DNA of 59,247 bases from Clostridiales bacterium (GTDB lineage Bacteria > Bacillota > Clostridia > Christensenellales > Aristaeellaceae), in assembly GCA_012521895.1 (NCBI GenBank), contig JAAYLK010000093.1, forward strand, positions 1 to 59,247, in the 5' to 3' direction. A model generated the notes under the pieces. The model did no database searches. It saw only the letters and a list, made by a program, of their open reading frames with translations, and had not been told where the DNA came from. Positions within the stretch are counted from its first letter, which is position 1. Each line of letters opens with the position of its first letter. A program made the translations under genes and the position numbers. Of the stretch, positions 26,698-37,223 are shown piece by piece.

Positions 26698-27825
26698 TTA
26701 GGCGTTGAACAGTTCTTTCACCTTGTCCAGGAAGCCCTTGCGGTTTTCGTATTCCTTGCCGGTGGATTCCTTGTCAAAATTGCGCAGCAGTTCCTTTTGC
26801 TTTTCGCTTAGCTTTTTGGGAATTTCCACCTTCACCCGCACAACCAGGTCGCCCCGGCTGCTGCCGTGCAGCTGCTGGATGCCTTCGTTTTTGATGCGGA
26901 AGAGCGCGCCATCCTGGGTGCCTTCGGGGATTTTGTGGTTGACCTTACTTTTAAGCGTGGGCACTTCCAGCGTCGCCCCCAAGGCGGCCTGGGTGAAGGA
27001 GATGGGCATCTCCAGGTACAAAGTGGTGCCCTCCCGGCGGAACAGCTTGTGGGGCTTGACCGACAGCCCGATGAGCAAGTCGCCGTTGGGGCCGCCGTTT
27101 TGGCCGGGCTCGCCTTGGCCGGACATCACAAAGACCTGGCCGTCATCAGCACCCGCAGGGATGTTGAAGCTGGCGGTGCGCTTGCGCCGGACACGGCCGG
27201 AGCCATGGCAGGTGCCGCAAGGGTCCTTGATGGTTTGCCCGGTGCCGCCGCAGGTGGTGCAGGTGCGCACGGTGACCATGAAGCCGCTGCCGGCGCGGAT
27301 CTGCCCGCTGCCTTTACAGGTGGCGCAGGTTTCCGGCTGGCTGCCGTCCTTGGCGCCGGTGCCTTTGCAGGTGTCGCAGTTTTCCGCGCGCATAAAGTCG
27401 ATGGACTTGGACGCGCCAAAGGCGGCCTCGTCAAACTCGATGCGGACGTTGACCTGGATGTCCCGCCCGCGCATGGGCGCGTTGCGGCGCTGCTGGCTGC
27501 TTCTGCCGGCTCCGCCAAAGAGCTGATCAAAGATGGAGTCAAAGCCGCCAAAGCTGCCCGCGTCAAAGCCGCCAAAGCCGCCAAAACCGCCCATGTTGGG
27601 CGGGCCGTCCATGCCAAACTGGTCATAGGCGGCGCGCTTCTGGGGGTCGGACAGCACTTCGTTGGCCTCGTTCACCTCACGAAAGCGCGCTTCGGCGGTT
27701 TTATCGTTAGGGTGCAAATCGGGGTGGGATTCCTTGGCCAGCTTGCGGTAGGCGCGTTTGATGTCCTCCGCGCTGGCGTCTTTTTTCAGCCCCAGCACCT
27801 CGTAATAATCCCGTTTGCTTGCCAT
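26698..27825 (-). CDS. dnaJ: Chaperone protein DnaJ (Hsp40)
   Basis: 375 residues in canonical type I order: a J domain with the HPD motif (KESHPDLHP), a Gly/Phe linker (GGFGGFGGFDAG), four zinc-binding repeats CDTCKGTG, CATCKGSG, CTTCGGTG and CGTCHGSG, then the C-terminal substrate-binding domains. DnaJ delivers unfolded clients to DnaK and stimulates its ATPase. It is the last gene of the hrcA-grpE-dnaK-dnaJ operon, 111 bp after dnaK, with two hairpins in the gap. GAGGAG precedes the ATG. Confidence 0.98.
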   Translation of the reverse strand: MASKRDYYEVLGLKKDASAEDIKRAYRKLAKESHPDLHPNDKTAEARFREVNEANEVLSDPQKRAAYDQFGMDGPPNMGGFGGFGGFDAGSFGGFDSIFDQLFGGAGRSSQQRRNAPMRGRDIQVNVRIEFDEAAFGASKSIDFMRAENCDTCKGTGAKDGSQPETCATCKGSGQIRAGSGFMVTVRTCTTCGGTGQTIKDPCGTCHGSGRVRRKRTASFNIPAGADDGQVFVMSGQGEPGQNGGPNGDLLIGLSVKPHKLFRREGTTLYLEMPISFTQAALGATLEVPTLKSKVNHKIPEGTQDGALFRIKNEGIQQLHGSSRGDLVVRVKVEIPKKLSEKQKELLRNFDKESTGKEYENRKGFLDKVKELFNA

Positions 27826-27846
27826 AGTCTCCTCTTTCAGGCTCTG

Positions 27847-27872
27847 GGGACGGCGCGTGACGCGCCTGTCCC
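27847..27872 (-). other. Intercistronic hairpin upstream of dnaJ
   Basis: GGGACGGCGCG-TGA-CGCGCCTGTCCC, a nearly perfect stem in the dnaK-dnaJ gap, 20 bp before the dnaJ start. No T run. Confidence 0.6.
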
Positions 27873-27893
27873 AACAACCTGTCTATGATGGTG

Positions 27894-27922
27894 TTTCAGG
27901 CCGGTCACAGACCGGCCTGAAA
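27894..27922 (-). other. Intercistronic hairpin downstream of dnaK
   Basis: TTTCAGGCCGGTC-TGT-GACCGGCCTGAAA on the coding strand, a perfect 13-bp stem 15 bp after the dnaK stop. Without a T run it is more likely an RNA-stability or processing element than a full terminator. Confidence 0.65.
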
Positions 27923-27936
27923 TGCCTTCACATGTC

Positions 27937-29760
<1,824 letters not shown>

Positions 29761-29815
29761 GAATGTTTCCTCCAATGAATTCGTGAAAAATGTTCGTGTT
29801 GTGGTTTATGTTCAA

Positions 29816-30349
29816 TCAGCCCGGAACGACACGCACCATGGCGTGGCGTAGAACTGTTTCACCCATTTTGTAGCCCTTGAGCACCACGTCGCAGACCGTG
29901 CCCGGCTCGCCGTCCTCGGCAGTGCCCTGGGCGACCGCGTCCTCCAGGGTGGGGTCAAAGGCCTCCCCTTTTCTGGAGATGGTGGTGATGCCGCGCTGAG
30001 ACAATACGTCCATCAGCTGGCGGTGCACCAGCTGGACACCGGCGTACAGCCCGTCCCCTTCGCGGGGCTCCTGCAGGGCGCGCTCCAGGTTGTCCACCAC
30101 CGGCAGCAGGGTCTTGATGAAGGCGCGGGCGCCGTCATCAAAGCTTTCAGAAGCCACGTTGCGGTTGCGGCGGCGGAAGTTGTCAAAGTCCGCCTGGACG
30201 CGCTGTGCCATCTGCAGGTACTCGTCCCTTTGGGCGACCGCCAGCGCCAGTTGGTCATCGGCGATGTCGACTTCGGCCTGTTCCACCTGGGTGTCCAGGG
30301 CTTCGTTCTTGAGCTGGGGTTCCTTGTCGTGGGGTTTCTTCTTGGTCAT
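29816..30349 (-). CDS. grpE: Nucleotide exchange factor GrpE
   Basis: 177 residues. A charged N-terminus is followed by a long coiled coil and the GrpE signature VQADFDNFRRRNRN. The C-terminal beta domain ends in KMGETVLRHAMVRVVPG, close to the usual family ending. It releases ADP from DnaK. GGAGG precedes the ATG and the gene begins 15 bp after hrcA in the CIRCE-controlled operon. Confidence 0.97.
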   Translation of the reverse strand: MTKKKPHDKEPQLKNEALDTQVEQAEVDIADDQLALAVAQRDEYLQMAQRVQADFDNFRRRNRNVASESFDDGARAFIKTLLPVVDNLERALQEPREGDGLYAGVQLVHRQLMDVLSQRGITTISRKGEAFDPTLEDAVAQGTAEDGEPGTVCDVVLKGYKMGETVLRHAMVRVVPG

Positions 30350-30364
30350 ACAGTCCTCCGATGA

Positions 30365-31390
30365 TTAGTTGGCGTAGCGGTCCGTCAGAATGTCTGACAT
30401 GGCTTGGCTGATCTGGCTTAAGGTGCCCAGCACCCGGCCATAGGGCATGCGCGTGGGGCCGATGAGGCCGATGGCCCCGTGCTGGTTTCTTCCCAGGCTG
30501 TAGCGGCACAGCACGATGCTGCAGCCTTCCATTTCCTTGATGCCGTTTTCCGGCCCGATGTGGACGGAGACGCTGTCCCCGCCGCTTGCGCGGATCAGGT
30601 CCAGCAGGCGTTCCTTGTCATCCAGGGCGCTGAGCAGCTGCCGCGCCTTGTTGGCGTCCTGGTATTCCGGGAAGCCAAGGATGTTGTGGGTGCCGGAGAC
30701 CGTCAGGTTGTCCTGGGTGTTTTGCTTGTCCATCTGCCCGGCTAAGTCCATGATGCCTTCCAGCACCTGGGGATCGCTGGGGGCGTTGACCGCGAACTCC
30801 TTCAGCCGCGCCTGGACATCCTTCAAGGTCCTGCCCGCGAAGCGCTCTGTCAGCATGCGGCTGATGGCATAGAGGGCGTCGGCATCCAGCTGGCTTGAGA
30901 CCGAGACCACGGTGTCGCGGATGATGCCGGCGTCGGTGACGATCACCAGCAGGGCAAACCCGGTGGACACCGGAATCAATTGCAAGGTGGTGATGCGCAG
31001 CTCCTCCTGCCGGGGCAGCATCACCAGGGAGGCATAGCGCGTCATTTCTGACAAGGCTTGCGCGGTGTTGCGCACCACGTCCTCCAGGTGGCCCATGCGC
31101 TGCAGGAAGCTGTCGCGCAGCTGCTCGTCAATGTCCGCGGGCTTTGCGTTCTCTTCCATCAGCATGTCCACATACAGGCGGTAGGCCTTGGCGTTGGGCA
31201 CGCGGCCGGCGGAGATGTGGGGCTGGCTTAGGTAGCCCAGCTCCTCCAAATCGCTCATCTCATTGCGGATGGTGGCGCTGGAGAGGTGGGATAGGTACTT
31301 GCGCGAAATGGTGCGCGAGCCAACCGGCATGGCCGTGAGGATGTAGTCATCAATGATGGCCTGCAAAATGCTTTTCTTGCGGTCTTCCAT
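30365..31390 (-). CDS. hrcA: Heat-inducible transcription repressor HrcA
   Basis: 341 residues: an N-terminal winged helix (MEDRKKSILQAIIDDYILT, then PVGSRTISRKYL and SSATIRNEMSDLEELGYL) followed by the GAF-like HrcA domain with PHISAGRVPNAKAYRLYVD. HrcA binds CIRCE and represses the chaperone operon until it loses its GroE-dependent activity under heat stress. The gene is first in the operon, 29 bp downstream of a perfect CIRCE element, so it is autoregulated. Confidence 0.97.
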   Translation of the reverse strand: MEDRKKSILQAIIDDYILTAMPVGSRTISRKYLSHLSSATIRNEMSDLEELGYLSQPHISAGRVPNAKAYRLYVDMLMEENAKPADIDEQLRDSFLQRMGHLEDVVRNTAQALSEMTRYASLVMLPRQEELRITTLQLIPVSTGFALLVIVTDAGIIRDTVVSVSSQLDADALYAISRMLTERFAGRTLKDVQARLKEFAVNAPSDPQVLEGIMDLAGQMDKQNTQDNLTVSGTHNILGFPEYQDANKARQLLSALDDKERLLDLIRASGGDSVSVHIGPENGIKEMEGCSIVLCRYSLGRNQHGAIGLIGPTRMPYGRVLGTLSQISQAMSDILTDRYAN

Positions 31391-31418
31391 GGGCTACACC
31401 CTCCTTCCCTCCGGTTTG

Positions 31419-31445
31419 TTAGCACTCGGACTCGTTGAGTGCTAA
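31419..31445 (-). promoter_or_regulatory. CIRCE operator
   Basis: TTAGCACTC-N9-GAGTGCTAA, a perfect match to the HrcA-binding consensus, between the promoter and the hrcA start. Confidence 0.97.
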
Positions 31446-31453
31446 GCAATCAC

Positions 31454-31483
31454 AATGTACCATGCCCATGGCGGGCTGTCAAG
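31454..31483 (-). promoter_or_regulatory. Sigma-A promoter of the hrcA-grpE-dnaK-dnaJ operon
   Basis: On the minus strand: TTGACA (31483-31478), a 17-bp spacer ending TGG, and TACATT (31459-31454). CIRCE begins just downstream, so bound HrcA would block initiation. Confidence 0.9.
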
Positions 31484-31577
31484 CGATTTTGGCGGAAATT
31501 ATTCATGGAGCCCTGCCCCTTGAATACGGGGATTCCTCTGCTTCCTCTTGCGAGAAACGCTTGTATCCTGCCAAAGT

Positions 31578-31602
31578 AAAAACCGCCATCGCTGGCGGCT
31601 TT
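31578..31602 (-). terminator. Terminator of the catalase gene
   Basis: On the minus strand GCCGCC-AGCGAT-GGCGGT followed by TTTTA. Confidence 0.8.
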
Positions 31603-31634
31603 CCGGCTTGGGTTATGAAGGTTTGCAGGCGCGA

Positions 31635-33323
31635 TTACACCACGTAGGGGTCGTTCATCGGGTCGATGAAGGACTTGGGATCGTAATCGGTCTTGATCTC
31701 CGCCCATTTGGCCTTGGCGCGGTTTTCAGAGGGCACGTTCAATTCCGGATGGGCGTGGTTGGCCTTGTAATTGCCTTCGCGGCTGTCGCGCTTGGGCAGG
31801 TTGAGGTCCACCTCGTCAATGTTGATGTTGAGCGCCCTGGCAACGCCGCGGCCGTAGTCGGGGTCAGCCAGGTAGCAGTTGTTGATGTGGCGGTGCTTGA
31901 TCTGCAGGGTGCTGTCGGCCATGTTGCGGGCGGTGTTCTCAAACAGCACCTGCTGCTGGTCGCGTGTCATGCCGCGGAAGATGATGCCCGGCTGGGTGTA
32001 GTAGTCGTGGTCATCCTCGCGGAAGTCATAGCGGTAGACGTCGCCGCCCGCCTGCCTGGGCTGGTAGTTGTCCGGCGTCTCAACCCAGTTGCCGTAGGAA
32101 TTGGGTTCCACATGGATTTCGCTGCCCAGGTTGCCGTCCACGCGCATCTGGCCGTCGCGGTGGAAGGAATGGGGATGCTTCACGCCCTTGGGGCTGTTCA
32201 CCGGAATCTGGTGGTGGTTGACGCCCAGGCGGTAGCGGTGGGCGTCGCCGTAGGAGAACAGGCGGCCCTGCAGCATGCGGTCGGGGCTGAAGCTGATGCC
32301 GGGCACAACGTTGGCCGGGGTGAAGGCGGCTTGTTCAACATCCGCGAAATAGTTGTCCGGGTTGCGGTTGAGCTCGAACACGCCCACGGGGATGAAGGGG
32401 TATTCGGCCTTTGGCCACTGCTTGGTCAGGTCAAAGGGGTTGTTCTTCATGGCATTGGCTTGTTCCTCTGTCATGATCTGCACGAACATCGCCCACTTGG
32501 GGAACTGTCCCTGCTCAATGGCTTCATACAGGTCGCGCTGGTGACTTTCACGATCCATGCCCACCACCGCTTCCGCTTCCTGGTCCGTCAGGTTGATGAT
32601 GCCCTGCTGGGAGCGGAAGTGGAACTTGACCCAGACGCGCTCGTTCTTCTCATTGATGAGGGAATAGGCGTGGCTGGAGGAGCCGTGCATGTGGCGGTAG
32701 GAGCTGGGGATGCCGCGGTCACCCATGAGGATGGTGACCTGCTGTAAAGCTTCAGGCAGGGAGGACCAGAAGTCCCAGTTGGTGTTGGGGGAGCGCATGT
32801 TGGTGCGCGGGTCGCGCTTGACGGCGTGGTTTAAGTCGATGAACTTCAGGGGATCGCGGAAGAAGAACACCGGGGTGTTGTTGCCCACCATGTCCCAGTT
32901 GCCGTCTTCCGTGTAGAACTTCAGGGCGAAACCGCGGATGTCGCGCTCCGCGTCCGCCGCGCCGCGCTCACCGGCCACGGTGGAGAAGCGGGCGAACATC
33001 TCGGTTTTTTTGCCAATTTCAGAAAAGACTTTGGCCTTGGTGTACTGGCTGATGTCATGGGTGACGGTGAAGGTGCCAAAGGCGCCGGAGCCCTTGGCGT
33101 GCATGCGGCGCTCCGGGATGACCTCGCGGTCAAAGTGCGCCATTTTTTCCAGGAACCAGACGTCCTGCAGCGCCATCGGACCGCGCGGGCCTGCCAGCAT
33201 GGCGTCCTGGTTGTTTTCCACCGGGGCGCCGGCGGCGGTTTTCAGCTGCGGATGCTCGCCGATGACGTCGTTGCGGCTTAAGGATCGGTATTCCAGCCCG
33301 TTTTTATCCATTGGATTGTTCAT
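31635..33323 (-). CDS. katA: Heme catalase
   Basis: 562 residues. The start is at ATG 33323 with AAAGGAGG about nine bases upstream; an in-frame ATG at 33356 lies before that ribosome site. Visible catalase features are the segment [10 protein letters not shown] leading into the heme pocket, [20 protein letters not shown] with the distal region, [14 protein letters not shown], and the proximal heme ligand Tyr in [14 protein letters not shown]. It breaks hydrogen peroxide down to water and oxygen. It is longer than the small clade-3 enzymes because of a C-terminal extension. It is divergent from an HxlR-type regulator, with a palindrome between them that may control it. Confidence 0.95.
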   Translation of the reverse strand: MNNPMDKNGLEYRSLSRNDVIGEHPQLKTAAGAPVENNQDAMLAGPRGPMALQDVWFLEKMAHFDREVIPERRMHAKGSGAFGTFTVTHDISQYTKAKVFSEIGKKTEMFARFSTVAGERGAADAERDIRGFALKFYTEDGNWDMVGNNTPVFFFRDPLKFIDLNHAVKRDPRTNMRSPNTNWDFWSSLPEALQQVTILMGDRGIPSSYRHMHGSSSHAYSLINEKNERVWVKFHFRSQQGIINLTDQEAEAVVGMDRESHQRDLYEAIEQGQFPKWAMFVQIMTEEQANAMKNNPFDLTKQWPKAEYPFIPVGVFELNRNPDNYFADVEQAAFTPANVVPGISFSPDRMLQGRLFSYGDAHRYRLGVNHHQIPVNSPKGVKHPHSFHRDGQMRVDGNLGSEIHVEPNSYGNWVETPDNYQPRQAGGDVYRYDFREDDHDYYTQPGIIFRGMTRDQQQVLFENTARNMADSTLQIKHRHINNCYLADPDYGRGVARALNINIDEVDLNLPKRDSREGNYKANHAHPELNVPSENRAKAKWAEIKTDYDPKSFIDPMNDPYVV

Positions 33324-33372
33324 GAAAAGTACTTCCTCCTTTTTACTTTGTCTCATTTGAGATACATTGTCA

Positions 33373-33387
33373 GTGGTAACTTACCAC
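33373..33387. promoter_or_regulatory. Palindromic operator candidate between catalase and HxlR regulator
   Basis: GTGGTAA-C-TTACCAC, a perfect 7+1+7 palindrome in the divergent intergenic region, 50 bp before the catalase start. HxlR proteins bind dyad sites with GTAA/TTAC halves, so this is the likely site for the adjacent regulator. That assignment is inferred. Confidence 0.6.
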
Positions 33388-33429
33388 ACTTTGTATTCTT
33401 TCAACTACAAACACATTTGTTCCCGCAAC

Positions 33430-33458
33430 TTGAAGGTCGGCTCAAATGTTGGTAAAAT
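33430..33458 (+). promoter_or_regulatory. Promoter of the HxlR-family gene
   Basis: TTGAAG (33430-33435), a 17-bp spacer and TAAAAT (33453-33458). Confidence 0.75.
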
Positions 33459-33509
33459 GATACAAACCAAAGGATGAAAACACTTTATTACATTAAACGG
33501 AGGAGGACG

Positions 33510-33869
33510 ATGGAAGAATTTGACGCCTACAGGGCATTTGAAGAACCTGAGCTGGAACACGGGCTGAAACTGATGGAGTCGGTGATCGGCGGGCGCTGGA
33601 ACCCGATGATCTTGTTTTCCATCGAGCATGGCGCCTCCCGCTATACCGACATCCGCAACAGCATCGGCCACATCAGCGACACCGAGCTGCAGCGCAAGCT
33701 GAATTCCCTCATCCAAAGCGGCCTGATCATGAAGTCCGCCCTGGAAGAGGACGCCCGCAAATCCGAATACCAGCTCACCTTCTTTGGCAAGGACATCACC
33801 CACATTCTGCACCATATTATGGAAATCTCACTCAAACACAGCACTTTGAACGGCCTGATGGGTGTTTGA
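33510..33869 (+). CDS. HxlR/DUF24-family winged-helix transcriptional regulator
   Basis: 119 residues starting at ATG 33510 right after GGAGGAGG. The HxlR core is clear: LMESVIGGRWNPMILFSI, then YTDIRNSIGHISDTELQRKL and SEYQLTFFGKDI. Members act as dimers, often sensing electrophiles or oxidants through an N-terminal Cys. This protein contains no cysteine at all, so any signal must be sensed otherwise. The divergent catalase gene and the palindrome between them suggest catalase as its target. Confidence 0.88.
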   Translation: MEEFDAYRAFEEPELEHGLKLMESVIGGRWNPMILFSIEHGASRYTDIRNSIGHISDTELQRKLNSLIQSGLIMKSALEEDARKSEYQLTFFGKDITHILHHIMEISLKHSTLNGLMGV

Positions 33870-33893
33870 TTCCGCAAATCTTCGCAAACAATT

Positions 33894-33922
33894 GACAGAA
33901 TGTTAATTTATTCTGTCCTTTT
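33894..33922 (+). terminator. Inverted repeat after the HxlR gene, probable terminator
   Basis: GACAGAAT-N8-ATTCTGTC followed by CTTTTTC. The stem is perfect but AT-rich. It also overlaps a TTGACA (33892-33897), so an operator role for the next gene is possible. Confidence 0.6.
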
Positions 33923-33981
33923 TCGTGGTACCATCTATGCGGATCCTGAAAGAATGATTCATTGAAAACGGAGGAAGACCC

Positions 33982-35466
33982 ATGAAAAAACCCGGAATGC
34001 GTTTGATCGCCCTGCTGACAGCCCTCATGATGCTGGGCATCGTGCCGGCCTTTGCGCAAGCGCCCGCGCAAAGCCTTGACCTGCTGCAAGGCAAGACCGT
34101 GCAGACGGATGTCACCATCACCCTCAACCCCATGGTGGGCAACCTGATTGCCAACCTCTCCGGCAGCCAGCCTGATGAAGCCGGCATGGCGATGTTCAAC
34201 ACCGTCATCAACGCCATCAACAAGCTCAAGGCCAGCTTTGTCGCCAATGAAGGCGGCGCGTCTGGCACCCTGGGCACTGACAAGGGCAACCTCTTGGACT
34301 TCCAGGTGAATTTTGACAAGGAAACCTCCGCCAACCACATCACTTCCAGCCTGCTGCCCGGCCTGGCGCTGAGCGTGGACCCGGAGATGATGAAGCAGGT
34401 GACCGCGCAGTCGGGCATGCCAAACATCAGCCCGGAAGAGCTGCAGCAGCTGGTCCTCCCCTATGCAACCATCATGACCGAGACCTTCACCAAGGCCCAG
34501 GCAAGCGCCACCAGTGAGGAAGGCAGCTACGAAATCGCCGCCTTTGGCACTTTCACCAAGAAGACTGAGGTGGATCTGACCAGCCACATGCTGGCAGACC
34601 TCATGGAAAAACTGGCTGCCGCTTATAAGAACGACACCAAACTGCAGGCCCTGGTAAAGGAAGCCAGCGCCACCGCCCAGAGCGCGGATCTGTCTGAGGA
34701 AGTGCCGCAGGATCCGGCCGCCTCCATGGAAGAAACTGCAAAATCCATCAAATCTGTGGACAATATGCCTGTCCTGCACATAACCGCTTATGAAAACGCT
34801 GAGAGCTACTACTTTGTGGGCCTTACCCCCGACGGCCAGAGCGAGCCGATGAAAATCGACCTGTTCTTAAAGGGCATCAATGCGGAAGCCAGCGTTCCTT
34901 CCCGTTCTGAAATTAAGCTGGCCCTGCTCTCCCCGGGGATGGTTGTGCCTGCTGAAGGCGAGGCTGTCGCCCCCACTGACTGGGCCCTGGTTGAGGAGCA
35001 GATCAGAAACAGCGAGAATCTCTCCGGCTTCCAGGCGAACCTGAACATAACAGTGGAAAACGCAGCGCCTGTCATGAACACCATCATGGACTTCAACATG
35101 CTGGCCACTGGCATGAACATCGGCTTGAACGTGGACTCCAAGAGTGACATCGCCACCCTGGAAAGCACCAACATCATCAGCCTGAACTTCATGATGCCCG
35201 ACATGGTCAAGCTGGCCATCACCACCAAACCCTCAGATGCTGAGCCTGTGGCCCCTGCGCTGGACGGCGCACAAACCCTGGTGCTCAAGCAGGAAATGAG
35301 CGAGGAAGACAGCGCGGCCCTTGAAACCGCCCTGCAGCAAGCCCTGCCGCAGCTGCTGGAACAGCTCAACGTTATTCTGCCCGAGGAAGCCCCTGCCCTG
35401 CTGGCCCTGCTGGAAGGCTCCGCTCAAACAGAAGAGATGCCCGAGCCCGCGCCTGCCAATCCGTAA
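33982..35466 (+). CDS. Secreted protein of unknown function
   Basis: 494 residues with a standard signal peptide (MKKPGMRLIALLTALMMLGI, cleaved near AFAQA). The mature chain is acidic, poor in Cys and rich in Met, Leu and Ala. It has two halves of similar look, with NPMVGNLIANLSGS near residue 50 and NTIMDFNMLATGMNIG near residue 375, which could be related beta-rich domains. No lipobox and no anchor were seen; the C-terminus is Glu/Pro-rich (MPEPAPANP). A GGAGGAAG ribosome site precedes the ATG. I do not recognise the family. Confidence 0.75.
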   Translation: MKKPGMRLIALLTALMMLGIVPAFAQAPAQSLDLLQGKTVQTDVTITLNPMVGNLIANLSGSQPDEAGMAMFNTVINAINKLKASFVANEGGASGTLGTDKGNLLDFQVNFDKETSANHITSSLLPGLALSVDPEMMKQVTAQSGMPNISPEELQQLVLPYATIMTETFTKAQASATSEEGSYEIAAFGTFTKKTEVDLTSHMLADLMEKLAAAYKNDTKLQALVKEASATAQSADLSEEVPQDPAASMEETAKSIKSVDNMPVLHITAYENAESYYFVGLTPDGQSEPMKIDLFLKGINAEASVPSRSEIKLALLSPGMVVPAEGEAVAPTDWALVEEQIRNSENLSGFQANLNITVENAAPVMNTIMDFNMLATGMNIGLNVDSKSDIATLESTNIISLNFMMPDMVKLAITTKPSDAEPVAPALDGAQTLVLKQEMSEEDSAALETALQQALPQLLEQLNVILPEEAPALLALLEGSAQTEEMPEPAPANP

Positions 35467-35483
35467 AAACAAAGACAAGCAAA

Positions 35484-35511
35484 AACGGAGCCCTTCGGGG
35501 CTTCGTTTTTT
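35484..35511 (+). terminator. Terminator of the secreted protein gene
   Basis: AACGGAGCCC-TTCG-GGGCTTCGTT followed by TTTT; stable UUCG tetraloop. Confidence 0.9.
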
Positions 35512-35520
35512 GTGCGCCGC

Positions 35521-35550
35521 TTGCCCACCAGACAGCATCTTCGCTATACT
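35521..35550 (+). promoter_or_regulatory. Promoter of the NUDIX gene
   Basis: TTGCCC (35521-35526), an 18-bp spacer and TATACT (35545-35550). Confidence 0.7.
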
Positions 35551-35587
35551 AAAAGCGAGAGAAGTAATGAAAAAGGACGGTGAACCC

Positions 35588-36211
35588 ATGAACAAGCCGG
35601 ACCTGCGGGAAACTTTTGTTTCCGCCAAAACGGAGTTTGAAGGCAAAATTATCACTGTGGAACAATGGATGGTGCGCCTGCCGGATGGGCGCCTGGCCAA
35701 CCGTGAGATTGTCAAGCACAACGGCGCTGCCTGCGTGGTGCCCCTGGACAGCCAGAACATGGTGACCCTGGTGCAGCAGCACCGTGTGGCCATTGACAGG
35801 ATGACGCTGGAGGTGCCCGCCGGCAAGCTTGACCATCCGGGGGAAGACCCCTTCCTGTGCGCACAAAGGGAATTGGAGGAAGAGACGGGCTTGCAGGCCG
35901 CCAAGTGGAAGAAACTGGCCCATGTGGTGACAACTCCCGGCTTTTGCACCGAGCGCATCGCCGTCTACCTGGCCACCGAGCTCACCCAGTCCGCCGCCCA
36001 CACGGATGAGGACGAGTTCCTGAACATCGTGAAAATGCCCTTGCAGGAGGCCGTTTTCCTGGTGGAGAGCGGCCAGATTGAGGACGCCAAGACCTGCCTG
36101 GCGCTGCTGTTGGCCCAGCAACACACAAACAAGCAGCCCTACCTCTGGCAGGACGCCGGGCACAGGCTGGCCGGCACCACCAGGGACTGCTACCCCCAGG
36201 CGAAGGGCTGA
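35588..36211 (+). CDS. NUDIX hydrolase, probable ADP-ribose pyrophosphatase
   Basis: 207 residues. The NUDIX box is read as AGKLDHPGEDP and QRELEEETGL, with the REL-x-EE-x-G core intact and one extra residue in the first loop relative to the strict GX5E spacing. The upstream VVPLDSQNMVTLVQQHR and the tail of the domain resemble the NudF/ADP-ribose group, which splits ADP-ribose to AMP and ribose 5-phosphate. The ATG at 35588 is chosen because the promoter leaves only about ten bases before the alternative ATG at 35567. The GNAT gene follows eight bases after the stop. Confidence 0.88.
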   Translation: MNKPDLRETFVSAKTEFEGKIITVEQWMVRLPDGRLANREIVKHNGAACVVPLDSQNMVTLVQQHRVAIDRMTLEVPAGKLDHPGEDPFLCAQRELEEETGLQAAKWKKLAHVVTTPGFCTERIAVYLATELTQSAAHTDEDEFLNIVKMPLQEAVFLVESGQIEDAKTCLALLLAQQHTNKQPYLWQDAGHRLAGTTRDCYPQAKG

Positions 36212-36219
36212 ACCTTCTT

Positions 36220-36831
36220 ATGCGCGGCAAAACGGCCAATCCCTGGTATGTAAAACACCTTGCCGTGGGCAGAAAGCAGAGCAACGTCATCCTGACCCGG
36301 CGCCTGACCTTGCGGCCCCTGCGCATGCAGGACGCCCGGGATTTCTACGCGTATGGCAAGGACCCGGAGGTTGCCCGCTATGTTTTGTGGGACCCCCACA
36401 CCAGCCTGCGCCAGACACGCTCCATCCTGCGCGGCTTGATGCTGGACAGCCGCATTGACAACCTGCACACCAAGGCCATCGTCATAAACCAGGACCAAAG
36501 CATGGTGGGCACCATCGGCCTGGTCAATCAGGACACACAAAACCAGTGCGCCGAGGTCGGCTTCTCCCTGGCGCGTCCCCAATGGGGCCAGGGGTTGATG
36601 ACGGAGGCCCTCACCGCCTACATCCGTTACATCTTTGAAGCCACCGCTATCAACCGCCTGGACGCGGTGCACGACAGCTTGAACCCCGCGTCCGGCAGCG
36701 TGATGCTGAAGGCTGGCATGCGCAGGGAAGGCCTGCACAGGGGGCGCATCTACTACAAAGGCCGGTACGCCACCGTGGTGCTGTACGCCATCCTGCGAAA
36801 GGACCTGGAGGAAGCATCCAGCAAGCGGTGA
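36220..36831 (+). CDS. GNAT-family N-acetyltransferase (RimJ/RimL type)
   Basis: 203 residues. LTRRLTLRPLRMQDARDFY opens a RimJ/RimL-like GNAT domain. The acetyl-CoA pyrophosphate loop is PQWGQGLMTEAL (a variant of Q-x-x-G-x-G/A), followed by INRLDAVHDSLNPASGSVML and KAGMRREGLHRGR, typical of this group. No strong ribosome site precedes the ATG, which starts eight bases after the NUDIX stop, so translation is probably coupled. The acceptor may be a protein N-terminus or a small amine; it cannot be told from the sequence. Confidence 0.88.
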   Translation: MRGKTANPWYVKHLAVGRKQSNVILTRRLTLRPLRMQDARDFYAYGKDPEVARYVLWDPHTSLRQTRSILRGLMLDSRIDNLHTKAIVINQDQSMVGTIGLVNQDTQNQCAEVGFSLARPQWGQGLMTEALTAYIRYIFEATAINRLDAVHDSLNPASGSVMLKAGMRREGLHRGRIYYKGRYATVVLYAILRKDLEEASSKR

Positions 36832-36885
36832 ACCATATGATCTTCGCGTTTTCCGCTGAAATTTGAAGAAAGCGAAGCGGAAGGC

Positions 36886-36914
36886 TTGACAAAGGCGCAG
36901 AACTTGGATATATT
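36886..36914 (+). promoter_or_regulatory. Promoter of the tRNA-Met pair
   Basis: TTGACA (36886-36891), a 17-bp spacer and TATATT (36909-36914), 25 bp before the first tRNA. Confidence 0.9.
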
Positions 36915-36939
36915 AGTTCTTGCGTCGCAAGACGTTTGA

Positions 36940-37016
<77 letters not shown>

Positions 37017-37019
37017 CAT

Positions 37020-37096
37020 GGCGGCGTAGCTCAGTTGGCTAGAGCATTCGGTTCATACCCGGAGTGTCGTTGGTTCGAATCCGACCGCCGCTACCA
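37020..37096 (+). tRNA. Elongator tRNA-Met (anticodon CAT)
   Basis: 77 bases with encoded CCA. The acceptor GGCGGCG/CGCCGCT is closed by a G1-T72 wobble and the anticodon loop is TTCATAC. It resembles the elongator Met type rather than the lysidine-modified Ile type. It begins three bases after the initiator tRNA and shares its promoter. Confidence 0.92.
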
Positions 37097-37109
37097 TTGA
37101 GCACACGCA

Positions 37110-37146
37110 CAAGACCCGCTGAGCAATCGGCGGGTCTTGGCTTTTG
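37110..37146 (+). terminator. Terminator of the tRNA-Met pair
   Basis: CAAGACCCGC-N11-CGGGTCTTG followed by GCTTTTG. Confidence 0.85.
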
Positions 37147-37173
37147 TGCTGATGAAGAGAATAACCGTCTAAC

Positions 37174-37210
37174 AAAAAATCACCCTGGTGATGATGCACC
37201 GGGGTGATTG
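37174..37210 (-). terminator. Terminator of the capD-lcp-DUF3048 operon
   Basis: On the minus strand AATCACCC-N15-GGGTGATT followed by TTTT, just after the DUF3048 stop. Confidence 0.85.
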
Positions 37211-37223
37211 ATGGTTTGATTGT

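Noticed and set aside
37020-37096. Reading the second CAT tRNA as tRNA-Ile (lysidine type)
   Set aside because: Acceptor and anticodon stem sequences match the elongator Met type of Bacillota better.
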